64,000 bases of DNA from Leishmania mexicana MHOM/GT/2001/U1103. Its lineage: Eukaryota > Euglenozoa > Kinetoplastea > Trypanosomatida > Trypanosomatidae. The DNA is taken from positions 124,001 through 188,000 of the forward strand of contig NC_018322.1 of the NCBI RefSeq assembly GCF_000234665.1, read 5' to 3'. Shown here piece by piece: positions 10,519-20,135 of the stretch. Position numbers and translations under genes: made by a program. Each line of letters starts with the position of its first letter. The first letter of the stretch is position 1. The notes below the pieces were generated by a model. That model was given only the letters and a program-made list of their open reading frames with translations. It ran no database searches and had not been told where the DNA came from.

Positions 10519-11312
10519 GGTCGTCGATATTGGCGATGGATGGGTGAAGGCTGTCAAGAAGAGTGGGGTGGGGCGTCCGTGAGGCACACGCACACGCGCA
10601 ACTCTGCCGTCTCGACTACAGCGCTGTTACCCGTGGGTTGCTGCTGTACTTCTAAGCGCGGCACTAGCAGCTGCCACGTGAGCTCACACGCGAAGAGCGG
10701 TGGAGTGGCGGCGGTGTCGAGGGCGTCGTGAGAGATCCCGCGAAACAAAGCAAAAGAAGGAAAGGCAGAGAGTCGAAAAGTGGAGATCAGGAGAAACGAC
10801 GGTGACAACGGCAAAAACGGCGGCGTTCCATCAGGAAGTCGCAGCACCGCGGAGCGCGTCTTGCTGAGGTGGGTGTGGGGAGAGAGCAACGGCAAAAGGA
10901 GAAAGAGGGCACGGCTGATAAACTGAAACGGCCCCAGTACCTCAGCAACAGTGCCACCATGTGCGCCAAGAGATGCCGCGGCAGCAAAGTCAGCGCGTGG
11001 GTCCTGCTATCACCCCGCCATCACCACCACCCTCCCTCCCGTCCGCCGAAATCTCGCAGGCGGGGGAGGGCGGAGGGCGAAGAAGACAGAACAAGAGCTC
11101 AACAGCAAGAGAAGCGTTACAAGACGTCCACCACCACAGCCACACAACATACAACGCACAGCAACACAAGCGTAGGCATCGCACCCGAGATCCAGCACAC
11201 GGCACACCGTAGCGACCGCACCTATAAAGGAAGCACAAGATCCATCCAGGCGCGAATACGTTTGTACGCAGAAGCAGTAGTCGACCAGAACGAGAAGCCC
11301 TCCGCAGCCGCC
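10519..11312. other. Spacer, zinc-ribbon gene to 102-aa gene
   Basis: Short spacer with the acceptor candidate at 10551. A CCACCACAGCCAC-type low-complexity stretch lies near 11130. No gene seen. Confidence 0.7.
10551..10580 (-). promoter_or_regulatory. Candidate spliced-leader acceptor, 102-aa gene
   Basis: C/T-rich tract complementary to 10553-10580 ending in CTTCTTGAC, then AG at 10551-10552, 33 nt before the ATG. Confidence 0.45.
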
Positions 11313-12095
11313 TCACGCCACCAGCTTCCTGCGACGCGGGACCCGCTTGCCTGCTGTCGTGCTCGTCACCTCCGCCAAGGAGGCCTCGAGACCCAGGTAC
11401 TGGCCCTCCTCCTGCGCTTTCTGGCCTATGGCAGTCATGTTTGCCCGCCACGCGCACGCGGGACAGTGTGCTGACCACTCCGTGATGCGTGGGTGCAGCG
11501 GTGCTTGCCCTGGCTCTGTGAGCCCGGTGCGGCTGCGAATGGTCGCGCGATACGGCTGCCCACACGACTGGCACCTCCACTCAGCGCGGAACTTGCTCGT
11601 CACGCTCAGCGAGCCTATGTTGTCGTTCTTCTCATTCTCAGCCAGGCTCTTGAACAGCTCCGGCTGCGCTTCCCTCAGCCCCACCACCGGAGTCTGCTCT
11701 CTCAGAACCTCGGATGCGTAGCGGCCCTTGCAGAAGTTGCACCCAGCGTGGTACTTGATGCGCACCGAGACATTCTTGCGGTAGGACGAGCCACAAAAAG
11801 AGCATCGCCAGTAGATGCGGCGGTGGTCGTTCCATCGCACGTCGCTCATCTGGATGTTCAGCTCCTCCTCGTTGCGCTTCACATCGATGTCTTCAATCAC
11901 GCTGCCGTAGCGAGCAGCAAAGTTCGTGAGCCGGTTAGAATCTCGCGTTACCCAGTTCACACCCTTCATCGGCAGCTGACGGCCAACGCTGTAGTTGAGG
12001 TACATGGCGCCATAGCGCATGTTCGGCCACACGCTGGACCAGCGCGACTTCTGCTTGAACTCCGCCGCCGCCAGCGCGCATGTTGGACGCAGCAT
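11313..12095 (-). CDS. Zinc-ribbon protein, 260 aa, two CxxC...CxxC modules
   Basis: Two treble-clef or zinc-ribbon-like modules are visible. The first uses Cys98/Cys101 and Cys119/Cys122 (WRCSFCG ... CNFCKGR). The second uses Cys175/Cys178 and Cys211/Cys214 (WRCQSCGQ ... HCPACAW). The W-x-C-x-x-C-G pattern resembles the 'probable zinc-ribbon' repeat found in trypanosomatid and plant organellar proteins. The N-terminus from the chosen ATG (MLRPTCALAAAEFKQKSRW) is basic and hydroxylated with few acidic residues, like a mitochondrial presequence. The frame opens 42 codons earlier, but a candidate acceptor at 12140-12141 favours the ATG at 12095. The C-terminus is basic (RVPRRRKLV), so nucleic-acid binding, perhaps in the mitochondrial ribosome or RNA machinery, is a reasonable guess but not shown. 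Confidence 0.8.
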   Translation of the reverse strand: MLRPTCALAAAEFKQKSRWSSVWPNMRYGAMYLNYSVGRQLPMKGVNWVTRDSNRLTNFAARYGSVIEDIDVKRNEEELNIQMSDVRWNDHRRIYWRCSFCGSSYRKNVSVRIKYHAGCNFCKGRYASEVLREQTPVVGLREAQPELFKSLAENEKNDNIGSLSVTSKFRAEWRCQSCGQPYRATIRSRTGLTEPGQAPLHPRITEWSAHCPACAWRANMTAIGQKAQEEGQYLGLEASLAEVTSTTAGKRVPRRRKLVA

Positions 12096-12139
12096 CGCTT
12101 CTAAGAGGGTGCCCCTCGGCGTGCAGAGGTTTGTGCTTG

Positions 12140-12164
12140 CTGTGGGTACAAGGAAAAAAGGTGC
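12140..12164 (-). promoter_or_regulatory. Candidate spliced-leader acceptor, zinc-ribbon gene
   Basis: Tract containing CCTTTTTTCCTT on the coding strand, then AG at 12140-12141, about 45 nt before the ATG at 12095. Confidence 0.4.
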
Positions 12165-12851
12165 AGGTGTCCTGTTCACGGCAGCAGTGGTCCCCTGCGC
12201 CTCACCTTCTTCTTTCAGCACGCGTCGGCAACGTGCGGCGGGGAGGGTTGGGCTGAGGGCCGAGGTAGTTTACCCGATAGCTGTAGGCACAGTTGCCCGG
12301 CAGGGCAGGAAAGAGCGAGAGCAAGAGCGAGAGAGAGGCAGAGAGTGACAAAGTGGAGAAAGCACGCGCCACAGAAAGCGCATGCCAGCGTAGAACGTCA
12401 AGAGAGCATCCCCGACTCGCGCGTCAGCGATGCGCTTCCTCGCGAGGCGAGTGGTGCAGCATGACAGACACGCGCCGCCGTTTTTCCACCACAACGGCCA
12501 CCATCACCCCCGCCCCCCGATTGCCGTGCTCTCGAGGAACACCCCTTCGATTTCGGCTGCTCTACTTGAGAAGCATGCTTGTCTGACCGCGTCGTGGCGC
12601 GTCGTCTGAGCCTACACGACGTCGTCGACACACGTGAACAGAGAAGCCGAAACAGAAAGAGAGAGGTGCCAAGAGACGCTGCTGCAGCGTCTCTTGGGCG
12701 CGGTTCCTTGGTTACATGTGAACGCACACACTGTTCCTTATACGCGTATAGGCGCTCTGAGCATCAAGCGAGAGTTAGTGCGTGCATGAAAGTGTTAATA
12801 ACAGAAGATAGAAAACTGGACAACCTTGTGTGTGCGTGTGAGGAGAGGAGA

Positions 12852-12870
12852 CATCCATCCATCCATCCAC
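12852..12870. repeat. CATC tetranucleotide repeat
   Basis: Between four and five CATC units in the spacer between the zinc-ribbon gene and the DnaJ gene. Confidence 0.85.
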
Positions 12871-13482
12871 CCGCAGACACACACACACAGAAAGGCACAA
12901 ACACAGGCACCGCAAGACAACGCGACATCACGACCAACAGTAGCACGAAAAGATAGCGCTGATGTGAGTAGAAGGACCGGTGGGCACAACTACAAAAAAC
13001 AATGGGAGCAAGCCCGCACACGCAACCGCACATTCACGCCCTACCGCATCAGCAACGACAGCAAGAGCCAAGGTGACGAAAGGTCGAAAACAAGAAGGTC
13101 CGAGAGCGGCACCGCGGGAGTGGCAGAGAAGCGAAGGTGCACACCCGAACGCACAGAGCATTGTGGCAGCTGTTTGGCCGAACAAAAAAAGGCACGAGAG
13201 TTCTGCGGAAAGTGCGGCGTGTACTACAGCGCACCTGTGCGGCGTACCCGAGAGATACCTAGTGCCGTCCTTGGCAGACGAGGCCCACCCGCACTTCGGA
13301 GACAGCGGCGCCAAGCTCCAGGTGCGGATTCGCTTACCTGCCGCTTCGCGCGTACGGGTTCGAGCGCTGCCCTCACGCAGTCGCACGCGCACACGCACAA
13401 CACAGGCAGAGAGACGCTGCCTATGCTGCAGCAGCCCCAAAGCAAACAGCCACAAGCCTCCCTACGGATACTCCACCCATGA

Positions 13483-14217
13483 CTACGCGACAATCGCATC
13501 CTCGGAGAGTCGTAGTGGCTTCGGCGGTGGTGGCTTTCGGCCACGCAGCTCGCGCGGTGGTGGCTTGCGCTGCGGCTTCTCCCACTTGGGTGGGAACATT
13601 AGAAACAGCACAAGGCGAAGACTACAGAAGACGACACACCACATAATGATAAACCGCAGCCACGCCTGGAAAGCGAACTCATTCATTGCAAAAGGGTTGC
13701 GGCGCGGGTCCTTCGCCGCCGGATCCTCTGGCTCGTCGTCGTCCGCAAACGGGTCCTTCTTCACCCGGCCCGTGTGCATCTCCTCGTAAAACTGGTCGTA
13801 GCTGACTTTGCTCTTGTGATGCGTGCGGGTCGTGTAGCGGAAGCCGCTGTAGCGGTTCGCGTTACCGCCACTGCCGTCGCTGCCGCTGCCCTCCTGGTCT
13901 TTTCGGACCCACACGCCGCTCTTTATCTGTTCATACGCCTCCTGCACTTCACGGAACCTTTCGTCGCTGCCGCCCGGGGCATCAGGGTGGTGCTTGCGGG
14001 CCAGGACACGGTACGCCTTCTTGATTTCTGCCTTGTTAGCACCCTGCTTGATGCCGAGCACCGCGTACGGGTTTTTGCTGCTCGCATAGCGGGCCTGAGT
14101 CCGGAGCGGGGTGGTAGACGTAGCAACGGCGGCTGTGGCGCCGGATGCAAGAGCGTGGCCGACCACCGCGCAGGTGGCATGGCGAAGACCGGCCCGTGCG
14201 ACTCTACTCACGCGCAT
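13483..14217 (-). CDS. DnaJ-domain protein with one membrane segment
   Basis: A J-domain lies at about residues 49-100 (NPYAVLGI ... HHPD ... [10 protein letters not shown]), with the catalytic HPD tripeptide at 77-79 that stimulates Hsp70 ATPase. The first 45 residues ([16 protein letters not shown] ... TQARYASS) look like a mitochondrial targeting sequence. A single hydrophobic segment at about 185-208 ([20 protein letters not shown]) is followed by a short Pro/Lys/Arg-rich tail. There is no G/F-rich region or zinc-finger domain, so this is a type III (class C) J-protein. It probably recruits mitochondrial Hsp70 to a membrane; inner-membrane location and topology are inferred. The start is the ATG at 14217, at the beginning of the presequence-like part; an upstream in-frame stretch of 33 codons is rejected because it is spacer-like. 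Confidence 0.85.
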   Translation of the reverse strand: MRVSRVARAGLRHATCAVVGHALASGATAAVATSTTPLRTQARYASSKNPYAVLGIKQGANKAEIKKAYRVLARKHHPDAPGGSDERFREVQEAYEQIKSGVWVRKDQEGSGSDGSGGNANRYSGFRYTTRTHHKSKVSYDQFYEEMHTGRVKKDPFADDDEPEDPAAKDPRRNPFAMNEFAFQAWLRFIIMWCVVFCSLRLVLFLMFPPKWEKPQRKPPPRELRGRKPPPPKPLRLSEDAIVA

Positions 14218-15715
14218 CCCTAGTCCGTTAGCAAGCTCTTTATTACTCGGCTTGTTCTCGCTTGTGCCTATATAAGCCCCCCTATGTCGGTGGATGTAGC
14301 AGTGCTGTGATAGCAAACCCCTCGCTTACCCGTGTGCGATCCGCTAGCCTGGCACGTGAAGTGGAGGCGGCAGCGACCCGGTTCAGCTTTTCCAATGACA
14401 ATCACCAGCGAATATCTAGAGCAGCAAGCGCCCGCGTCGTCAGATGCTTCAATGCGAGCGACGTGTGTGAGCGCGTGGCGCAGGCAGGCTCCCACGCGTT
14501 CGTGTATACGTGCGTGTCACTCGTCGAAGGCTTGTGCGCTGCGACGGAGAGAATATAAGAAAAGGGGGGGCAGGGACCGGACTAAGAGAAAGAGGAGGTG
14601 ATGCTGGGTACTGGTGCGGAGAGGGGGAGAGGGAGGGGGGCATGCGCCTGGCAAGGTGCCGCACAACTGTGTACAAGAGATGCACTGTTACAAGAAAAGA
14701 GAAGTTGTCCCTCCGTCAGTCAGTGCACACGCGCGCACGCATGGGTGATACGTGTAGATGCATACGCGCACGGGTGTGTAGGAGAGGTGAAGTGGAGATG
14801 AGGGCAGAGGACGAGTGTCCGTGATGAACGGCGATGACACGCAGGCCACAAAATCGAAGCATGCACGTCAGGGCCCACGAGATGAGAAGAAGCGAGATTG
14901 TTTCGACAACGCACACGCACCACGCAGTTGTTTGTGTGTGTGTATGCGCAAGCGTGCGTGCAGACAACCGCCGAAGCGAAGCGCCACTGAGGTCAAGCCT
15001 ACGCTCCGCCCTCCCTCTTCACTGGTACAAGGCAGTCGCGCACACACGCACACAGAGAGGCTAGTTGCCTTTTGTACGGCTCAGGACCTGAAAGGTGCAC
15101 CTGGTTGCTCGATGCGATTTCGGAGAGGAGGAGGAGCACTCAAAGAACGACCGCCGCACGGGGTAGCAGAGAATAGCGCTTAAAACGTAGCTGAAAGGCG
15201 GATGCAGCTGGGGTAAGTGGGAGGCATGCATGCACACCAACACGCACAATAGACACACAGCGCGCGTAGCACAAGCACGCACACCCTCATTCCTGCACCT
15301 CAGCACATTCGGCCAACGCAAACACAAGCGCGCACGTGCGCATCAACGAGAAGACATGAAAGAGGGGCGTGCCGGGCACCCGCATGTATCGTGGACGGCC
15401 CCCTCTTCACGGGAAACAAGCGAAGCAACAGAAACCGCAATCATCGCAGGGGAGAGGGGGAGGGGAGAGCAGCTGCACCAGCACGAATTGAAGAGAGATG
15501 CGCACGAGCGCAGGATCGACTGTACATCACGGGCACGCGGATATTCGCGTATGTGGCCCAAGAATCACGGGCCACACAAGATAACAAGATACACGCCGGA
15601 AGTTGAGCAGAGCTGGGTGCGGCAACACGTAACGGCCTTGTACCACTCCCCCCACCAGCCTCTCGCACTGCTTCGGCTCTTGCACCCATCTGCTTCTGCC
15701 AAGTGCCAAACCGCA
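14218..15715. other. Spacer, FAM221 gene to DnaJ gene
   Basis: GA-rich and GT/CA-rich stretches. CTATATAAG near 14267 looks like a TATA box but is not expected to work as one in this group. No gene seen. Confidence 0.65.
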
Positions 15716-17113
15716 CTACCGGAGTTTGACCAGCCGCTGTGGCCGTGGCTGGCCGCACTGGGCACAGAACTTCGACTCTGGACGCTTGTAGACGGTGGCG
15801 CAGAAGCGGCAATACTCCACGTCAAGGATCGGATCGGCGGCAGGGGACGCGGTGATGGCGGGCAGCGCGCCTGCAGAAGGCCCTCCTCCCCGATTCTTTG
15901 TAGCAGAAGTCGAGGAGGGCCGTCCGCCCGCAATACTGCGGGGCGCGCTGGAGGCCGTCGTTGCAGTCGTCGTCGTGTCCGCAAGAGCACATGAACCGCT
16001 GGCGCGCTGCTTAAGGGCAAGGTACGTAGCGGACGGTTCGATGCGGCCGCCCATGGTCGCATCGGTGAGCACCGCCTCACGGACGTCCCAGTCGACGCCG
16101 GCCAACGGCGCATACGCTTCACAGACCGGATGGCCGTCGCCTACCCGCATTCCCTCGCTTGCCCAAACCGTCTCGTGCGCCTCCCACGGTAGATCGCAAA
16201 CAACGCACAGAAAGGCTGATGTGAAGCCGGAGCAGCCACCGCAGCTCTTGCATCGCATCGTCTTGGGATCGTGCGCCGTGTGGCCGTGGCTGCAGCGGCA
16301 CTTGGCGCTCCACTCTGACGCCTTCCAGTTCGCTCGCCGCGTGAGCCAGCCCTCACCAATCTCGAGCGGCGTGTTTGGCACGTAGCGGTACCGAGCACAC
16401 GAGCAGCCGACCTCCTCGCAACGTCCCTTCCACTGAGCGAGCTGCGCATCCGTCGCAGGTGCCGTAGAGGAGCCACACGAGGGCGAGTGTCCCCTATCGC
16501 CGTCGCTCCCCACGGTCTCCCTATCATGTCCACGATTCACCTGCGCGGCGGCAGAAGAGTTGGCGGCGCGGCCTGGCGTGGTGTGCGCCGCGAGCGGGTG
16601 GCCGCAGAAGCAAACATGTTGGTAGCCTATGCGGCAGCAAAAGTCTTCGTTCGCCCCACTCAACCGCGGCTTCTCTCGGCAGCGCCAGACGCAGTACACG
16701 CCCGTCTCCCAGGCCAGGCGCGCGGCATCGTTCTCCTTGTTCAGCACGCGCCGAGATTCCTTCGACGGGCCGAACTGGCGCACACCCCACATCACCTGCT
16801 CCTTCGACGTACCGTCACGAGAGAGGTGCTGCGCGATCATGGACTTCACTTGGGTGCTCAGCTCCCTGATCTCGTCATGCACCATGTCCGACTCGACGAC
16901 TTCGCCATACGTTGGTGCACCGCCGGAAACAAGGGTGCCACCATCACGCGTAGACACTGTTTTCCTTGCCGTGGTGAGACTGCTGCGAACAAGAGAGGGC
17001 TGAGCAACAGCTGGTGATCCCCCGCCGCCGCGAACTGTGAAAGAGCTGCGCTGAGGACGCGCCGCAGCAGCGCGGGACGGGCAACAAGACGGAAGTGTTA
17101 TCTTGGGCGGCAT
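15716..17113 (-). CDS. FAM221-family protein, Cys/His-rich
   Basis: The protein matches the FAM221 family by its run of Cys/His-rich motifs: CFCGHPLAAHT near residue 170, CRCSHGHTAHDP and CKSCGGCSGFTSAFLCVVCDLPWEAHET near 275-325. In the animal family these motifs carry most of the conservation; the function is unknown. The C-terminus adds a separate zinc-ribbon-like pair (CRFCATVYK ... FCAQCGQPRP), which I would check as a lineage-specific addition. The N-terminal 80 residues and a stretch near 360-420 are Ala/Ser/Thr/Gly-rich and probably disordered. There is no signal peptide. The start is the ATG at 17113 (MPPKITLP); the longer frame gains only six residues. A candidate splice acceptor is at 17193-17194. 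FAM221 genes occur mainly in ciliated eukaryotes as far as I recall, so a flagellar link is an inference. Confidence 0.8.
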   Translation of the reverse strand: MPPKITLPSCCPSRAAAARPQRSSFTVRGGGGSPAVAQPSLVRSSLTTARKTVSTRDGGTLVSGGAPTYGEVVESDMVHDEIRELSTQVKSMIAQHLSRDGTSKEQVMWGVRQFGPSKESRRVLNKENDAARLAWETGVYCVWRCREKPRLSGANEDFCCRIGYQHVCFCGHPLAAHTTPGRAANSSAAAQVNRGHDRETVGSDGDRGHSPSCGSSTAPATDAQLAQWKGRCEEVGCSCARYRYVPNTPLEIGEGWLTRRANWKASEWSAKCRCSHGHTAHDPKTMRCKSCGGCSGFTSAFLCVVCDLPWEAHETVWASEGMRVGDGHPVCEAYAPLAGVDWDVREAVLTDATMGGRIEPSATYLALKQRASGSCALADTTTTATTASSAPRSIAGGRPSSTSATKNRGGGPSAGALPAITASPAADPILDVEYCRFCATVYKRPESKFCAQCGQPRPQRLVKLR

Positions 17114-18214
17114 CGCTTCTCGGCCCTGCAATGGCAGATGAACCTACTCTCTTGTGCGTGGATGTGAATGTGTGTGTGAGTGGATGTACTCACTGGAAGG
17201 CTATAAGGAGGAAAGTACAAGAGAGCGCAGGTGAAACCGAAAATCCCGGGTGCCTACACGTCCGCCTGTCATCCAATGACGATTGGGGTTGATAAGATAC
17301 AGAGCGAAGCTACAGCAGCAACAGCGTTACAGTCCCCACTCTCCTCCGCTCCTTCCCTCACGCGCAGCAGAAGGAAAGACGAGAGTGAGAAGCAGTGAAA
17401 GGACGCGAGAGGTTGACGTCGACCGAAACACGGCGGCGGCAAGAACGGAAGTGGGGAGATCGATGCGGGTGGAGGCTCGAGCCCCAGCCCCTCCCCCGAC
17501 ACTGGCGCGAAACGACCAGAAGCTCTGGCGCGAATGAGGCGAAGAAAAAAAAGAGGGACGGGGAGAGGCAAGAGAGCAGCAGCAGCAGAGAGTGGTCAGA
17601 CAGCCACGGTGGCTCCACCACATGTAGTTCTCCCTCATCCTGTGTGCCCGCCCCCATCAGCGCTTTGGCATCTTTTCGTTTTTCGTTTTTTTTTTCGGGG
17701 GCGAGGCGGGGCAACACGCGTTCTTCACCGTTATGCATATCACCCAACTGGAAAACAGACACGAGGAATAACGGGGCAGCGACGGCGCGGACGGCTCCAT
17801 CCCACGGCAGGATCGGTGCACACCACCAGACACATTGGGTGAGCAAGTGCGCACCCCATCCGCTGCGCAGTAAGATGTCTTCCCGTGGGACGGTGCCTCC
17901 GTGCGAGCGGTGGCACGGCGTTGGACCTCGCCACCACCACCACAACACAGACACGCAAGCACAGAGCGGCCATTTTGTTAACGTTACCGGCCTTCCACCA
18001 ACTGTGAACAACACCAAAGACAGCGACAAGAACACCCCACAAGAAAAAGGGAGCGCTGGAAAATTGTGAGGCGTGAGTGAGGCGGGGAGGGCACAGGGAC
18101 AGAGGGCCACGCCCTTGAGGTGACTGGAAGTCGGAAGAGGAGGCTGGGGAGCGAACACGGCATGGCGAGGAAGATGGCCGCATCGAGGAAGGCGTACACC
18201 TCGCCGAATCGTGC
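17114..18214. other. Spacer, ATP12 gene to FAM221 gene
   Basis: Includes the acceptor candidate at 17193 and a T-rich stretch near 17678-17695. Long minus-strand frames here (for example 17358-18314) are cysteine/serine-rich spacer, not genes. Confidence 0.65.
17193..17217 (-). promoter_or_regulatory. Candidate spliced-leader acceptor, FAM221 gene
   Basis: Coding-strand CTTTCCTCCTTATAGCCTTCC followed by AG at 17193-17194, about 80 nt before the ATG. Confidence 0.35.
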
Positions 18215-19414
18215 CTAAACCGCCTCTGCCTCCTCCATGGCCGAGGCGGCCCGCGGCATCTCGAGGCACTTTGCCAGCGGCACATCCTTCATCAGTTTCC
18301 ACGTCATCGCACACGCACAGATCTTCGTCACGACATCCGCCTCGCGAATGTCGTGGTAGCCCGCCACCAGTCCCGCCTCCGAGATGCTGTGTTGTTCCTC
18401 AGCCCGGTTGATCGCCAGCGCTGTCGGGAGATCCACCACGCCGCTGAACAGCGCCAACGGCAACAGCAGGCTGCTCGTGAACTGCGCCGTTACGCACAAG
18501 GCGAGTACCTGATACGGGTTCATATTCATGGCGATGAGCGCGTCGCGCATCTTGGCCGTCGCGTGCGGCGTGATGTGCGGGTCACCGATGCCGACCACAC
18601 GCGGCACCTCCATCTCGTACACGCGCTCGAACCAGGCAATGATGGGGGCGATCATGGCATCCTGCGTCGCCGCGATCGGGGGGGCGCGGAAGTACAAGTT
18701 GTCACTTTGAAAGAAGGAGAGGAGGTAGTCGATGCGCGGGGTCAGCATCTGCGGAGCGATGTGCAGGGCACCGCTGCAGATGTCCGACATGGGCATGAGC
18801 AGCTGATTAATGTACCCAGTCTGCTCAGCGTACTCCTGAGCGCAGCAGCACGCCATGGCCTCGCTTGGGACCGCCAAAACCTGCGAAGACTTCATTGCCT
18901 TCACTTTGCGCCCGTCCACCGTCACCGCGAACCATCCTGGGTAGCGGTCTTTGAGCTCCACCACGTCCACGTCCTTCCAGAAGACCCGCACAGCGCCAGA
19001 GCTGCGCGGCTTCAGGGAGACCTCCATTTGATAAAGCGAGTCCTCGCTGAGCACGCGGCTGCTCTCGTCCTCTTGCTCCTCCAGCTTGTGCATTACCTCC
19101 TCCAATTGCGTCGGACTCATGCGCGACATCTCCTCAACTTTGCGCTCCAGTTCCGCCGTCGACAGCTCCGCATGCGCGCCGGGTTCGCTCGGCACATTCT
19201 TAAGCAGGGCAGAGGCGTCGAGCTTGCTCGTGATACGACGGCGTGGCTTCTTCGGCGCCACGGTCGGCCCCGTCGCCGCTGCAGCTTGCAACGCACCGAC
19301 TGGGGTGGAGGATTCAGCAGGCGTGCTCGATGACGCCGACATGCGTGCGGTCGCCATCGCCACGGCCAAGAGTTGGCGCGGCGCCGCACCAGTAGCTAGC
19401 GTAAACGCGCGCAT
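18215..19414 (-). CDS. ATP12: ATP12-type F1-ATPase assembly chaperone (ATPAF2)
   Basis: ATP12 binds the free F1 alpha subunit in the mitochondrial matrix and hands it to the alpha3-beta3 ring. The family signature is clear from about residue 130: VFWKDVDVVELKDRYPGWFAVTVDG matches the conserved strand and 'tpdG..l' turn, then KSSQVLAVPSEAMACCCAQEY and the IDYLLSFFQSDNLYFRA segment, and near the end LALFSGVVDLPTALAINRAEE. The first 25 residues (MRAFTLATGAAPRQLLAVAMATARM) form a typical mitochondrial presequence. A 120-residue Ala/Pro/Glu-rich stretch separates it from the core, with a charged heptad-like helix around 85-125. An alternative ATG 19 codons upstream (19471) is possible. The much longer open frame above that is spacer sequence. 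At 399 aa it is longer than yeast or human ATP12 because of the N-terminal extension. Confidence 0.85.
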   Translation of the reverse strand: MRAFTLATGAAPRQLLAVAMATARMSASSSTPAESSTPVGALQAAAATGPTVAPKKPRRRITSKLDASALLKNVPSEPGAHAELSTAELERKVEEMSRMSPTQLEEVMHKLEEQEDESSRVLSEDSLYQMEVSLKPRSSGAVRVFWKDVDVVELKDRYPGWFAVTVDGRKVKAMKSSQVLAVPSEAMACCCAQEYAEQTGYINQLLMPMSDICSGALHIAPQMLTPRIDYLLSFFQSDNLYFRAPPIAATQDAMIAPIIAWFERVYEMEVPRVVGIGDPHITPHATAKMRDALIAMNMNPYQVLALCVTAQFTSSLLLPLALFSGVVDLPTALAINRAEEQHSISEAGLVAGYHDIREADVVTKICACAMTWKLMKDVPLAKCLEMPRAASAMEEAEAV

Positions 19415-20135
19415 TAGAAAAGGAAGCCAACGAACGCTCTTCGCTGGTGCATCCCATTTTGGGGTGCGCATGGGTGATTCGGAAGGCCACGGGTGAAAAA
19501 TCAGCAAAGTGGGCGAGGAAGATATCGAAACATAGTGAGGTGATTGTGCGCGGTCGAAGACAGAGAGAGAGATGGGTACCAGGGTTCCACGCATCGCCCC
19601 ACACAGAGGCAGACGGCGCGCTGAGCCACAAGATTGGGAGCCGTTCCGCGTGTACGAGTGAGTGCCCGTATGCTCCCCACCCCACCCCCCTGAAGGCAAC
19701 ATGAAAGCCGACCAGGAGTCATCGTCACCACGGGTCTGCGACGCTACACCCCCATACACGCTGCTGGGAAAGCATGTGGAGACGTGTACTTCACATGGAC
19801 AAGTAAAGAAAAAGCCACAGACATAAAAAGAGAGAGACGAGAGAGAACTGGCGCAGCAGCGCTCGTCAGCCGCGCCCCGCTCCGCATCGCATCTTCTTGT
19901 CCCCCTCCCCCTCCGCCCCACTTGCGCTGCGCACCACGCAGACGGTTCCGGTACAGGCCTTCGACGTTGTAGTCGCCTTAGCCGTCTTTTTTGTTGTTGT
20001 TCTTCGGTGGGAAAAGAGGAGGTCACGTCTAGTCCTGAATCCGTGCGCGTGTGCGTGTGGGCACCTCCAAGCACACGACGCACGTCACACGCACCCACGT
20101 ACATACCATCAGCGCAGCGACGTAGATGCCACACG
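19415..20135. other. Spacer, GPI8 to ATP12 gene
   Basis: About 720 bp with a GA run near 19562 (coding-strand pyrimidines) that may serve ATP12 splicing. No gene or repeat copy seen. Confidence 0.65.

Larger units (their letters stand above)
12096..13482. other. Spacer, DnaJ gene to zinc-ribbon gene
   Basis: Holds the acceptor candidate at 12140, the CATC repeat at 12852-12870 and CA-rich sequence. An inverted pair GAGACGCTGC/GCAGCGTCTC at about 12672-12692 could form a short hairpin. No gene seen. Confidence 0.65.

Noticed and set aside
14262..14275. TATA-like CTATATAAG upstream of the DnaJ gene
   Set aside because: Protein-coding genes of trypanosomatids are not driven by individual TATA promoters, and no other promoter element is near.
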